Shown: one piece after another, positions 32,632 through 41,594 of the stretch
Numbering within the stretch: position 1 is the stretch's first letter
Layout: each line of letters begins with the position of its first letter
Origin: Chryseobacterium phocaeense
GTDB taxonomy: Bacteria; Bacteroidota; Bacteroidia; Flavobacteriales; Weeksellaceae
Assembly (NCBI RefSeq): GCF_900169075.1
Contig: NZ_LT827015.1
Coordinates: 1,674,001-1,738,000, forward strand
Reading direction: 5' to 3'
Length of the DNA stretch: 64,000 nt
Position numbers and translations under genes: made by a program
Notes under the pieces: generated by a model
What the model was told of the DNA's origin: nothing
Databases searched by the model: none
What the model saw: the letters and a program-made list of their open reading frames with translations, nothing else

Positions 32632-34803
32632 TTAAAGTTTAAATTTTATTCCTCCGTTAATTACAAATCCGTCCAATGGTGCATAAATATCTTTAAAAAC
32701 AGGGTTGGTTATAGTACCTGTATAAATGTTATCAAAACGTGTCTGTCTTGTATCAAGGAAGTTTTCAAAGTTGATATATAAAGAAAATCTTTCCCAAATC
32801 TTTTCAGCCATAAAGCCACATGTCCAATAATCGTTTCCTATTGTTCCGTCATTGAGCTTTTGCGGACTGAAATAATAGGCTTCTAAACCAATCTTCCATT
32901 TATCCTCAATTTCATACATCAGTACAGAGTTAATACGGTGTTTTGGGGTTAATGGATTTTCGGTAGTTGTTCCGTTTTCAATCAATCGGGTATCGGTAAA
33001 GGTGTAGCCCAGAAACAGTTTCAAATCATCATATCCTATTTTTACGTTGGTTTCTGTTCCTTTAGTATGTATGTAGCCCGATGAATTGATGAACTGATAA
33101 AGATTAGCAGATGGATTTTGAAGCAACAAAGGATTATCCAGATAAGTATAAAAAAACAATTGGTTTATGCTGAATGTCCAATCATCGCCTATATTAGTAC
33201 GGTAGTTGATGTCTGCATTTGCTCCGTAGCTCCTTTCTAATTTATTGGTTTTATCGTTAATAGGCATTACGTTTTGATATTGTATGCGTTCGCTTTCTTC
33301 GGTAAAAATGGTTGGTGTTTTGTAGCCAAATCCGCCCCCGACACGTGAAGTCAATCCATTTGCAATCTTAAACAATGCCGATACTCTTGGCAAAAAAACA
33401 GCTCCATAATCAATCACATAATCCGTCCTTAAACCTGCTTCCAATTGAAGCCAATCGGTAGCCTTAAAAGAATTTTGAACGAAAGCCCCGAATGTGGTAT
33501 GAGTATAATCCCTCAACGGAAATGCAGTAATCTGTTTTTCTTTAAAATTATCAGTCCAAATATTAACGCCTGTTACCCATTCCGATTTTTCTTTGCTGTG
33601 CGTATAGCTTGCTTCCGTAAAAGTAGCGGTCTGCGTTCCCTCAAATTCGTAATTCGGAATAGCCGTATTGCGGTTAAAATAACTTACGCTGTTTTTGAAT
33701 TGTACAAAACTGTTTTCGTTTACAGTATGGTCAAAAACAAATTGAGTGGAATAACGCTGTGTTTTGTTTTCTTCAAAATATTGATGGGTGTTATCTCCTT
33801 TGCCTTTGATGTAGAGCATATCGCCACCCAAACGGTTTTCAATGGTGGTATTGATACCAAAGTTCATTTTTGTTTTATCATTGAAGTAAACAAATAATTT
33901 AGGGTTCAGTACATACCTTTCAAATTGGGGAATGGCAGAAAGCCCGATTTGTGCAGGGTCGTAAGCTCCGTTGCGATTGTGCGAAGCAAATATTGTCGTT
34001 CCGATTTTCTTAAACTTCTGTCCGTAAAAACCGTTGATGTCTAAACCTCTGCCCGATGTTCCGTTTAAATGAAAGCGTAAATCCCTTTCTTCCGTTGGTG
34101 TTTTGGAAATCAGATTGACCAGACCTGCTATTGCTCCACCACCATACAGCGTGGAAGTTGAACCTTTGATAACTTCCACCTGCTTTAAGTCAAGGGGTGG
34201 GATTTGCAACAAACCTAACCCACTTGAAGCACCCGAATAAATCGGGAAACCGTCTTTTAAGATTTGCGTATATCGTCCGTCAAGCCCTTGAATACGAATA
34301 CTTGCGTTGGCACTTGTGGGCGATGTGGTTTGTACATGAATACCTGTACTCTCACTCAAAAGCATACGAATATCCCCTGCTTTCATATTGCCTTTTTCGT
34401 CCAATTCTTCACCTCCGATAAATTCAATTCTTGTAGGGATATTTTGGATAGTTCTTGTACTTCTTGTTGATGAAATAACGATTTCTTCCAAATCTTCCGA
34501 TTGTTCAGAAAGTAGGATTTCAATCGGGGTTGTATCTTTTAACGGAAAATTAAAGCTGTCGGTACGTTGGGCAAAACCAACATAACTAAATTGAATTTCC
34601 TGCAAACCGTTTGGAATACCTGTTAATATGATTTGTCCGTTTTCATCTGAAGTTGTTGCGATTGTAGTTCCCGTAACCTGTGCGGTTACGCCCATTAAAA
34701 GCTCTTTTTTTTCACTGTCTTTAATTACAGCTTTGAACGTATTTTGTGCATATACACAAAGGTTTAGTGCCATAAAAAATGACACAATAAGTATTTTTTT
34801 CAT
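32632..34803 (-). CDS. TonB-dependent outer-membrane receptor
   Basis: From the ATG at 34803 the protein has 723 residues with signal peptide and a CarboxypepD-like N-domain (FKAVIKDSEKKELLMGVTAQVTG). The plug follows (EEIVISSTRSTRTIQNIPTRIEFI, LSESTGIHVQTTSPTSANASIRIQGLDGRYTQILKDG) and then a 22-strand barrel ending in FKL. Such receptors import metal complexes or small molecules with energy from TonB-ExbBD. Neighbours (HMA-CDF exporter, cysteine-rich DUF6660) argue for a metal or metal-complex substrate. It would otherwise resemble FecA-type siderophore receptors. Confidence 0.88.
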   Translation of the reverse strand: MKKILIVSFFMALNLCVYAQNTFKAVIKDSEKKELLMGVTAQVTGTTIATTSDENGQIILTGIPNGLQEIQFSYVGFAQRTDSFNFPLKDTTPIEILLSEQSEDLEEIVISSTRSTRTIQNIPTRIEFIGGEELDEKGNMKAGDIRMLLSESTGIHVQTTSPTSANASIRIQGLDGRYTQILKDGFPIYSGASSGLGLLQIPPLDLKQVEVIKGSTSTLYGGGAIAGLVNLISKTPTEERDLRFHLNGTSGRGLDINGFYGQKFKKIGTTIFASHNRNGAYDPAQIGLSAIPQFERYVLNPKLFVYFNDKTKMNFGINTTIENRLGGDMLYIKGKGDNTHQYFEENKTQRYSTQFVFDHTVNENSFVQFKNSVSYFNRNTAIPNYEFEGTQTATFTEASYTHSKEKSEWVTGVNIWTDNFKEKQITAFPLRDYTHTTFGAFVQNSFKATDWLQLEAGLRTDYVIDYGAVFLPRVSALFKIANGLTSRVGGGFGYKTPTIFTEESERIQYQNVMPINDKTNKLERSYGANADINYRTNIGDDWTFSINQLFFYTYLDNPLLLQNPSANLYQFINSSGYIHTKGTETNVKIGYDDLKLFLGYTFTDTRLIENGTTTENPLTPKHRINSVLMYEIEDKWKIGLEAYYFSPQKLNDGTIGNDYWTCGFMAEKIWERFSLYINFENFLDTRQTRFDNIYTGTITNPVFKDIYAPLDGFVINGGIKFKL

Positions 34804-34840
34804 TGTAAAAATGATGCTTAATATGAATAAATGGATTATA

Positions 34841-34882
34841 GCGGTGCTAAGCACCGCAGGAAATAAACTGTGCTGAAAGCAC
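34841..34882 (-). promoter_or_regulatory. Two adjacent small hairpins between DUF6660 and the TonB receptor
   Basis: GCGGTGC-TAA-GCACCGC (34841-34857) and GTGCT-GAA-AGCAC (34870-34882) lie between the two genes, just before the receptor start. They could act as an attenuator or leader structure for the metal operon, or simply be intergenic repeats. No known riboswitch is recognised. Confidence 0.35.
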
Positions 34883-34888
34883 TAGATA

Positions 34889-35200
34889 TTAAACAAGCTG
34901 TGGGGGATGCCAAACGGAAAAGGGAAAATCAGAAACAGGCGGTGTTGGCATTGTTCCTAATTTTCTTTGCGGTTCTTTTACTGAATGTGTAACCGAAAAA
35001 TGAAAAGTAATTAAAACAAATCCCGTACAGGTATTACAGCTAAAAAATGGCGAACAACAACCCTTATTGCAATCTTGGTCTTCCTGTCCGTTTTGTCCTT
35101 GCTCGGTTGTATGCTCCTGCATACATTTATCCTCAATAAAAGTCGGTACTGCTGATAACAGCAATACATAAACGGCTAATATTAAAGATATAAATTTCAT
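34889..35200 (-). CDS. DUF6660-like small cysteine-rich protein
   Basis: The ATG at 35200 gives 103 residues starting with one membrane helix or signal (MKFISLILAVYVLLLSAVPT). A cysteine-rich segment follows: EDKCMQEHTTEQ, then DCNKGCCSPFFSCNTCTGF, with six cysteines that could bind metal. The rest has no recognised motif. Short proteins of this layout (DUF6660-like) stand upstream of TonB receptors in Bacteroidetes metal clusters. A -7-like TATCTTCG sits five bases before the ATG on the minus strand, so the transcript may be leaderless. Confidence 0.7.
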   Translation of the reverse strand: MKFISLILAVYVLLLSAVPTFIEDKCMQEHTTEQGQNGQEDQDCNKGCCSPFFSCNTCTGFVLITFHFSVTHSVKEPQRKLGTMPTPPVSDFPFSVWHPPQLV

Positions 35201-35262
35201 TTTGCGAAGATAGTAAATAAACATTGTCCAATAAATATATATCCTCTTTTTTTCATCTCTAT

Positions 35263-35301
35263 AACGCCACTCACCGCCAAACAATTCCACTGACTGCCAC
35301 T
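35263..35301 (+). repeat. Dispersed element, degenerate copy C (upstream of traE)
   Basis: AACGCCACTC followed by CCACTGACTGCCAC resembles the second half of copy A (AACGCCACTGGCTGCCAC). The first half is absent, so homology is uncertain. It lies about 90 bases before traE. Confidence 0.3.
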
Positions 35302-35389
35302 TTCTTACAACGCTCTAATTTCTGAAACACCTTTGTCCCGAAAGTCCGCAAGGTGCGGGATAACAATAACAAATTAATGTGTTTCAATT

Positions 35390-35695
35390 ATGGAAAAACA
35401 GAGAAAAAAAGTTTTGCTGGCAGCCGTGGCTATGCTGTCAGGAATTGGTGCTTTCGCACAGGGAAACGGTACAGCAGGTATCAACGAGGCTACCCAAATG
35501 GTAACCTCTTATTTCGACCCAGCAACCCAATTAATTTACGCCATCGGTGCGGTCGTCGGGTTAATCGGAGGTGTTAAGGTGTACAATAAATTCAGCTCAG
35601 GCGACCCCGACACATCGAAGACTGCGGCAAGCTGGTTCGGTGCGTGTATCTTCTTAATCGTAGCGGCTACCATCCTGCGTTCATTCTTCCTTTAA
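35390..35695 (+). CDS. traE: TraE, DUF4134 conjugal transfer pilin-like protein
   Basis: The 101-residue protein has a signal peptide (cleavage after AFAQ near residue 24), then TAGINEATQMVTSYFDPATQLIYAIGAVVGLIGGVKVYNKF and a second helix with ASWFGACIFLIVAATILR. This DUF4134 layout, two helices separated by a polar turn, is VirB2-like. It likely forms the pilus or inner-membrane part of the mating channel. It starts the main tra operon after the metal cargo. Confidence 0.88.
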   Translation: MEKQRKKVLLAAVAMLSGIGAFAQGNGTAGINEATQMVTSYFDPATQLIYAIGAVVGLIGGVKVYNKFSSGDPDTSKTAASWFGACIFLIVAATILRSFFL

Positions 35696-35706
35696 TCCTT
35701 TGCTTT

Positions 35707-36039
35707 ATGAACAGTTACAACATAAACAAAGGCATTGGAAGGACGGTGGAATTTAAGGGTCTGAAAGCGCAATACCTGTTCATTTTCGCTGGCGGACTAC
35801 TCGGTACACTCATCTTCGTGATGATACTATATATGACTGGCGTAAACTCTTACATCTGCCTTTTTCTCGGAGCAGGCGGTGCTTCGCTGATTGTGTGGCA
35901 GACCTTTTCACTGAACAGGAAATACGGCGAACACGGATTAATGAAGATAGCCGCTAATAAAAGGCATCCTCGATACATCATCTGTCGCAAGCCTGTACAC
36001 CTCTATTTAAAATTCACATCTAAACAGAATGCAGTATGA
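35707..36039 (+). CDS. traF: TraF, DUF4133 conjugal transfer protein
   Basis: The ATG at 35707 gives 110 residues (the longer frame to 35644 overlaps traE and lacks support). It carries INKGIGRTVEFKGLKAQYLFIFAGGLLG and two membrane helices, then SLNRKYGEHGLMKIAANKRHPRYI. DUF4133/VirB3-like proteins anchor the channel ATPase at the inner membrane. The stop overlaps the traG start by four bases (ATGA), a sign of translational coupling. Confidence 0.88.
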   Translation: MNSYNINKGIGRTVEFKGLKAQYLFIFAGGLLGTLIFVMILYMTGVNSYICLFLGAGGASLIVWQTFSLNRKYGEHGLMKIAANKRHPRYIICRKPVHLYLKFTSKQNAV

Positions 36040-38540
36040 GAAATGTATCTAAAACAACAACGCTGGAAAATAAATTTCCTTTATTGGCGGTAGAAAACAA
36101 CTGCATTCTTTCCAAAGATGCAGATATTACCGCCTGCTTTGAGGTTCGTTTGCCGGAACTGTTTACTGTAGCTTCTGCGGAATATGAAGCCATTCATTCC
36201 GCCTGGCATAAGGCTATCAAGACCTTGCCTGATTTTACAGTTATTCACAAACAGGATTGGTATATTAAGGAAAGCTATACGCCCAATTTGGCAATCGAAG
36301 ACCAGAGCTTTTTATCGAAGTCTTACCAACGTCATTTTAATGAGCGATCGTTCCTAAACCATTACTGCTACCTCTTTTTAACCAAGACAACTAAAGAGCG
36401 TATGCGTATGCAAAGTAATTTTTCATCGCTTTGCAAAGGTTCGCTGATACCAAAGGAAATCAGGAACAAGGAAACGATACACCGCTTTATGGAAGCAGTG
36501 GCACAATTTGAACGTATCGTAAACGATAGCGGTTTTATAACCCTGCAACGTCTTACCGAAGATGACATTATCGGAACGGACGAAAAACAGGGATTATTGG
36601 AACAGTACCTTACGCTATCAAGGGAAGCTGGAACACCGATGCAGGACATCGCTCTCGGAACGGAAGAAGTCCGTATCGGGAACAAAAGGTTGAGCCTGCA
36701 CACCTTGTCCGATACTGACGATTTACCCGGAACGGTATCGGCTGATACCCGTTTTGAAAAGCTATCTACCGACCGAAGTGATTGCCGTTTGTCATTCGCC
36801 GCACCTGTGGGCTTGTTGTTAAACTGCAACCACATTTACAACCAATATTTGTTTTTGGATAACAGCGAAGCCAATCTACAAAAGTTTGAGAAGTCCGCAA
36901 GGAATATGCACTCACTGGCTCGTTACAGTCGTGCCAACCAAATCAACAAAGAGTGGATAGAAAAGTACCTAAACGAAGCCCACAGTTTTGGGCTATCTTC
37001 TGTTCGTGCTCACTTCAACATTATGGCGTGGTCGGATGATCCGGCAGAACTGAAACAGCTAAAAAATGATTGTGGTAGTGCTTTAGCATTGATGGAATGT
37101 AAACCCAGACACAACACTACCGATGTAGCAACATTGTACTGGGCAGGAATACCGGGTAATGCAGGTGATTTTCCCGCAGAGGAAAGTTTTTACACCTTTA
37201 TCGAACCTGCATTATGCTTCTTCACGGAAGAAACCAATTACCACAATTCGCCTTCGCCATTCGGTATCAAAATGGCTGACCGCCTGACCGGAAAGCCTAT
37301 CCATTTGGATATATCGGATTTGCCTATGAAGCGTGGCATAATCACAAACCGGAACAAGTTTATACTCGGTCCATCGGGAAGTGGTAAATCGTTCTTCACA
37401 AACCATATGGTTAGGCAGTATTACGAGCAAGGCGCTCACGTTTTGCTTGTGGACACCGGAAATTCTTATCAAGGTTTGTGCGAACTCATTAAAGGTAAAA
37501 CCAAAGGCGAAGACGGTGTTTACTTTACTTATACAGAAGACAACCCAATTGCCTTTAATCCTTTCTATACCGATGATGGCGTATTCGATATTGAGAAGCG
37601 TGAAAGTATCAAGACTTTGATACTGACACTCTGGAAACGTGATGATGAACCACCAACCCGTTCAGAAGAAGTAGCATTATCGAATGCTGTATCAGGCTAT
37701 ATCGAGCGCATCAAACAGGAAGATATTTATCCATCATTCAATGGCTTCTATGAGTATGTAAAAGGCGATTACCGCAAGGTACTCGAAGAAAAACAGGTAA
37801 GGGAAAAAGACTTTGACATTGCCAATTTCCTTAACGTACTCGAACCCTACTACAAGGGCGGTGAGTATGATTATTTGCTCAATTCCGATAAGCAGTTAGA
37901 CCTGCTTTCCAAACGCTTTATTGTCTTTGAAATTGATGCGATAAAAGACCATAAAATCCTCTTTCCCATAGTTACCATTATCATTATGGAAGTCTTCATT
38001 AACAAGATGCGTAGGCTCAAAGGTATTCGCAAACTCATCTTAATTGAAGAGGCTTGGAAAGCGATTGCCAAAGAAGGAATGGCAGAATACATCAAGTATC
38101 TCTTTAAGACCGTCCGCAAATTCTTCGGAGAAGCGATTGTCGTAACGCAAGAGGTCGATGATATTATCCAATCGCCTATCGTCAAAGAAAGTATCATCAA
38201 TAACTCTGACTGTAAAATCCTTTTAGACCAACGAAAGTATATGAACAAGTTTGATGATATACAGGCGATGTTGGGGCTTACAGATAAGGAAAAAGGGCAG
38301 GTACTTTCTATCAATATGAACAACGATGCAAGCCGACTTTACAAAGAGGTTTGGATAGGCTTAGGTGGTACGCACTCGGCAGTCTATGCCACCGAAGTTA
38401 GTTTGGAGGAAAACCTTGCTTACACCACCGAAGAAACCGAAAAAATGGAAGTGATGCAGCTTGCTGCTGAACTGGACGGCAATGTAGAACTCGCCATCAA
38501 GCATATCGCAATGCAAAGGCGGGACAAAGTAAATCAATAG
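36036..38540 (+). CDS. traG: TraG, VirB4-like conjugation ATPase
   Basis: The 834-residue ATPase has Walker A GPSGSGKS near residue 445 and Walker B around RKLILIEEAWKAIAK, followed by VTQEVDDIIQSPIVKESI, a VirB4 trademark. The N-terminal half (FPLLAVENNCILSKDADITACFEV) matches Bacteroidetes TraG. As a VirB4 homologue it powers assembly of the mating pair channel at the inner membrane. It is the longest gene of the tra operon and appears intact. Confidence 0.92.
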   Translation: MRNVSKTTTLENKFPLLAVENNCILSKDADITACFEVRLPELFTVASAEYEAIHSAWHKAIKTLPDFTVIHKQDWYIKESYTPNLAIEDQSFLSKSYQRHFNERSFLNHYCYLFLTKTTKERMRMQSNFSSLCKGSLIPKEIRNKETIHRFMEAVAQFERIVNDSGFITLQRLTEDDIIGTDEKQGLLEQYLTLSREAGTPMQDIALGTEEVRIGNKRLSLHTLSDTDDLPGTVSADTRFEKLSTDRSDCRLSFAAPVGLLLNCNHIYNQYLFLDNSEANLQKFEKSARNMHSLARYSRANQINKEWIEKYLNEAHSFGLSSVRAHFNIMAWSDDPAELKQLKNDCGSALALMECKPRHNTTDVATLYWAGIPGNAGDFPAEESFYTFIEPALCFFTEETNYHNSPSPFGIKMADRLTGKPIHLDISDLPMKRGIITNRNKFILGPSGSGKSFFTNHMVRQYYEQGAHVLLVDTGNSYQGLCELIKGKTKGEDGVYFTYTEDNPIAFNPFYTDDGVFDIEKRESIKTLILTLWKRDDEPPTRSEEVALSNAVSGYIERIKQEDIYPSFNGFYEYVKGDYRKVLEEKQVREKDFDIANFLNVLEPYYKGGEYDYLLNSDKQLDLLSKRFIVFEIDAIKDHKILFPIVTIIIMEVFINKMRRLKGIRKLILIEEAWKAIAKEGMAEYIKYLFKTVRKFFGEAIVVTQEVDDIIQSPIVKESIINNSDCKILLDQRKYMNKFDDIQAMLGLTDKEKGQVLSINMNNDASRLYKEVWIGLGGTHSAVYATEVSLEENLAYTTEETEKMEVMQLAAELDGNVELAIKHIAMQRRDKVNQ

Positions 38541-38569
38541 TCAATTAACAATTTAAAAATTCAGAAACA

Positions 38570-39202
38570 ATGAAAAAAGTATTGTATCTGGTGTGTACGG
38601 CACTAATGCTCGCCGTAGCACCGTCAGCTAAAGCCCAATTTGTAGTAACTGACCCTGCAAATCTGGCATCAGGAATTATCAACAGTGCGAACGAAATCAT
38701 ACAGACTTCTTCCACCGTGAGCAATGTAGTAAAGAACTTCAACGAAGTAAAGAAAGTGTACGATCAGGGTAAGGAATATTACGACAAGCTAAAAGCTATC
38801 AACAACCTTGTGAAAGATGCCCGTAAAGTACAGCAAACCGTATTGTTGGTAGGTGATGTGTCCGAAATATATGTTCAGAACTTTGGAAAAATGATGAACG
38901 ATCCCAATTTCACACCACAGGAATTGGTTGCAATCGGCAATGGTTATTCGGCACTGCTCAATGAAAGTACCGAACTGCTGAAAGAATTGAAGCAAATTAT
39001 AACCTCTTCAAGCCTTTCGCTAAACGACAAAGAGCGTATGGATATTATTGATCGTGTGTACAAAGAGGTAAAGGATTACCACAGCCTTGTACGCTACTAC
39101 ACTAATAAGAACATTTCTGTAAGCTACCTAAGAGCGAAAAAGAAAAACGACGCACAGAGAGTTCTTGAACTCTACGGAACTTCTAACCAAAAATACTGGT
39201 AA
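38570..39202 (+). CDS. traI: TraI, DUF4141 conjugal transfer protein
   Basis: The 210-residue protein has a signal peptide (MKKVLYLVCTALMLAVAPSA then KAQFVV), followed by a helical body with SSTVSNVVKNFNEVKKVYDQGKEYYDKLKAINNLV and coiled-coil-like repeats. DUF4141/TraI is a VirB5-like periplasmic component in Bacteroidetes elements. It begins 30 bases after traG and ends three bases before traJ. Confidence 0.85.
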   Translation: MKKVLYLVCTALMLAVAPSAKAQFVVTDPANLASGIINSANEIIQTSSTVSNVVKNFNEVKKVYDQGKEYYDKLKAINNLVKDARKVQQTVLLVGDVSEIYVQNFGKMMNDPNFTPQELVAIGNGYSALLNESTELLKELKQIITSSSLSLNDKERMDIIDRVYKEVKDYHSLVRYYTNKNISVSYLRAKKKNDAQRVLELYGTSNQKYW

Positions 39203-39204
39203 AA

Positions 39205-40200
39205 ATGGAATGGGATAATCTTCACGAACTCCTTCGTTCACTTTACGACGATATGATGCCGCTTGCAGGTGATATGGCGGCTGTGGCTAAAGGATTGGCG
39301 GGATTGGGTGCGTTGTTCTATGTAGCATTAAAGGTTTGGCAGGCTTTAAGCCGAGCCGAGCCTATCGATGTGTTTCCGTTACTGCGTCCATTCGCTCTGG
39401 GTCTTTGTATAATGTTCTTTCCAACCATCGTGTTGGGAACCATTAATGCAGTATTAAGCCCGGTAGTTACAGGAACTCACGCCATACTCGAAGACCAGGT
39501 GCTTGACCTCAACCAACTCCAGCAACAGAAAGACCAATTGGAATACGAAGCAATGGTACGAAATCCCGAAACCGCCTATATGGCATCAGACGAAGAGTTT
39601 GATAAAAAGCTGGATGAATTGGGCTGGTCGCCATCGGACGTTGGTACAATGGCAGGAATGTATATGGACAGGCAAGCCTACAAGATAGAGAAAGCAATAA
39701 AGGATTGGTTTCGCAATTTATTGGAAATACTCTTTCAGGCGGCGGCTTTAGTTATTGATACCATACGAACATTTTTCCTGATAGTCCTTTCGATACTGGG
39801 GCCAATAGCTTTTGCTATTTCCGTTTGGGACGGATTTCAGTCCACGCTCACACAGTGGATCACGAGATATGTCAGCGTATATCTCTGGCTTCCTGTTTCC
39901 GATTTGTTCAGCTCGATGCTGGCAAGAATACAATCCCTCATACTGGAAAGGGATATAGCAATGCTTGCCGACCCGACCTACATACCCGATACGAGCAATA
40001 CGGTGTACATCATCTTTATGATTATCGGTATCGTTGGCTACTTCACAATTCCAACAGTAACAGGTTGGGTAATCCAAGCCGGAGGTGCAGGAAACTTTAC
40101 TCGTAATGTAAATCAAACAGCGATGAAGGCAGGAAACCTTGCGGGTGCTGGTGCAGGATCTACAGTAGGAAACATCGGCGGTAAACTGATTAATAAATAA
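39205..40200 (+). CDS. traJ: TraJ, integral membrane channel protein
   Basis: The 331-residue protein has about six to seven hydrophobic segments, among them GLAGLGALFYVALKVWQAL, LRPFALGLCIMFFPTIVLG and TFFLIVLSILGPIAFAISV, and a glycine-rich tail AGNLAGAGAGSTVGNIGG. It resembles VirB6-type inner-membrane channel proteins and matches Bacteroidetes TraJ. It stands between traI and traK, in the expected order. Confidence 0.88.
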   Translation: MEWDNLHELLRSLYDDMMPLAGDMAAVAKGLAGLGALFYVALKVWQALSRAEPIDVFPLLRPFALGLCIMFFPTIVLGTINAVLSPVVTGTHAILEDQVLDLNQLQQQKDQLEYEAMVRNPETAYMASDEEFDKKLDELGWSPSDVGTMAGMYMDRQAYKIEKAIKDWFRNLLEILFQAAALVIDTIRTFFLIVLSILGPIAFAISVWDGFQSTLTQWITRYVSVYLWLPVSDLFSSMLARIQSLILERDIAMLADPTYIPDTSNTVYIIFMIIGIVGYFTIPTVTGWVIQAGGAGNFTRNVNQTAMKAGNLAGAGAGSTVGNIGGKLINK

Positions 40201-40219
40201 CAATAAATCATTCAAAAAA

Positions 40220-40843
40220 ATGGAATTTAAAACGCTAAGAAATATCGAAAACAGCTTTAGGCAGATAAGACTATATGCCATTGTGTTTGCGGTTCTCTGT
40301 ATTGGCGTGGTAGGATATGCCGTATGGCAGTCCTACCGCTTTGCAGAAGAACAACGCCAAAAAATCTATGTATTGGATAACGGCAAATCTTTGATGCTTG
40401 CCTTATCGCAAGATGCAAGTATCAACCGACCTGTGGAAGCAAGGGAACACGTCAGACGTTTTCACGAGCTGTTTTTTACACTTGCTCCCGACAAAAACGC
40501 TATAGAAAGCAATATGAGCAGGGCATTCAATCTTGCCGACAAAAGTGCCTTCGACTACTATAAAGACTTGTCAGAAAAAGGCTATTACAGTCGTATTATA
40601 TCAGGAAACGTACAGCAACGCATCGAAGTAGATAGTGTGGTCTGCAATTTCGATACCCATCCTTATGCGGTACGAACCTATGCAAAACAATTCATCATTC
40701 GGTCAAGCAATGTAACCAGACGTAACTTAATTACTTCCTGCTACCTAGTCAACTCCGTTCGCTCTGACAACAACCCACAAGGCTTCAATATCGAAAAATT
40801 TGCAGTTGTGGAAAACAGGGATATAGAAGTCATCGAACGCTAA
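40220..40843 (+). CDS. traK: TraK conjugal transfer protein
   Basis: The 207-residue protein has an N-terminal membrane helix (LYAIVFAVLCIGVVGYAVW) followed by a VirB8-like periplasmic domain with NRPVEAREHVRRFHELFFTLAPDKNAIESNM and a basic strand region (TRRNLITSCYLVNSVRSDNNP). TraK is the Bacteroidetes VirB8 counterpart. It is twelve bases from an unrecognised gene downstream. Confidence 0.88.
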   Translation: MEFKTLRNIENSFRQIRLYAIVFAVLCIGVVGYAVWQSYRFAEEQRQKIYVLDNGKSLMLALSQDASINRPVEAREHVRRFHELFFTLAPDKNAIESNMSRAFNLADKSAFDYYKDLSEKGYYSRIISGNVQQRIEVDSVVCNFDTHPYAVRTYAKQFIIRSSNVTRRNLITSCYLVNSVRSDNNPQGFNIEKFAVVENRDIEVIER

Positions 40844-40854
40844 AAAACAATCTT

Positions 40855-41283
40855 ATGGAAACATTATCAGATTTAAACACGTTCGCAAAAATCCTTATAG
40901 AAAAAGGATATAACGGCTATTTTCATACGCAGGGTGCGTATGCCGGAAAGCTGAAAGAAAGTATCAGCGATTACCTTGAAAGCTGCCAAAAAGGTGCAGA
41001 TACTTTGCCTAAACAAGACTTGTTGTTGACAGGCTACCTACAATGGTCGGGAGAAGACAAGCCAAGTGTAGAATGCAGTATATGGGTAAATTATCTGAAC
41101 GGCAAATTCTCACTCAACAGAATGGAGGTGGCAAGAAAAGACCAATTTGGGCAATTGCTAAAAAAATCGGAACTGACAAACCTCTCTTTAATAGTCGTAC
41201 CCAATGCAGTTGAGGTTATTGCTTTGGTTAATGATGAACAAAAGCAAAATGTGGGTAAAATCTCCAAGCGGTTCAAGCTCTAA
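40855..41283 (+). CDS. Unrecognised 142-residue protein inside the tra operon
   Basis: The protein has no membrane helix or signal peptide. It starts SDLNTFAKILIEKGYNGYFHTQGAYAGKL, then has a strand-rich middle with LLLTGYLQWSGEDKPSVECSIWVNYLNG and a last KRFKL. I do not recognise it, and CTnDOT-type tra sets have no gene between traK and traL. It is tightly packed with traK (12 bases) and traL (24 bases), so it belongs to the operon. It may be an added accessory factor. Confidence 0.7.
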   Translation: METLSDLNTFAKILIEKGYNGYFHTQGAYAGKLKESISDYLESCQKGADTLPKQDLLLTGYLQWSGEDKPSVECSIWVNYLNGKFSLNRMEVARKDQFGQLLKKSELTNLSLIVVPNAVEVIALVNDEQKQNVGKISKRFKL

Positions 41284-41306
41284 CATCATCATAAAAAATT
41301 AAGAGT

Positions 41307-41594
41307 ATGAAAAAACTAAGAGCAAATATGGATAGGTATTTTGATAAGCTCGACGAACGTTGGCAGGCATTGCCAGTGCGCAAGCAGCACCAATATACCC
41401 TGTACTTTTTTGTGGGATATCTACTGCTTACCGCAGGTGTAATTTTCAAAGTCTGGTACGATACCTCAAAGTCTGGAAACGATATGATCATAGAGCATAT
41501 CGAAAATCCTGTCCTCAAAAAAAATGGAAGTCCTGCAAGATTGCAGGATAGTGTATCAACAATTTTAAAAAATCAAATTTATGAAAGAAAATGA
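41307..41594 (+). CDS. traL: TraL conjugal transfer protein
   Basis: The 95-residue protein has one membrane helix (QYTLYFFVGYLLLTAGVIF) flanked by basic and acidic tails. It matches Bacteroidetes TraL (DUF3989 group). Its 3' end overlaps the traM start by 14 bases, implying translational coupling. Confidence 0.85.
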   Translation: MKKLRANMDRYFDKLDERWQALPVRKQHQYTLYFFVGYLLLTAGVIFKVWYDTSKSGNDMIIEHIENPVLKKNGSPARLQDSVSTILKNQIYERK

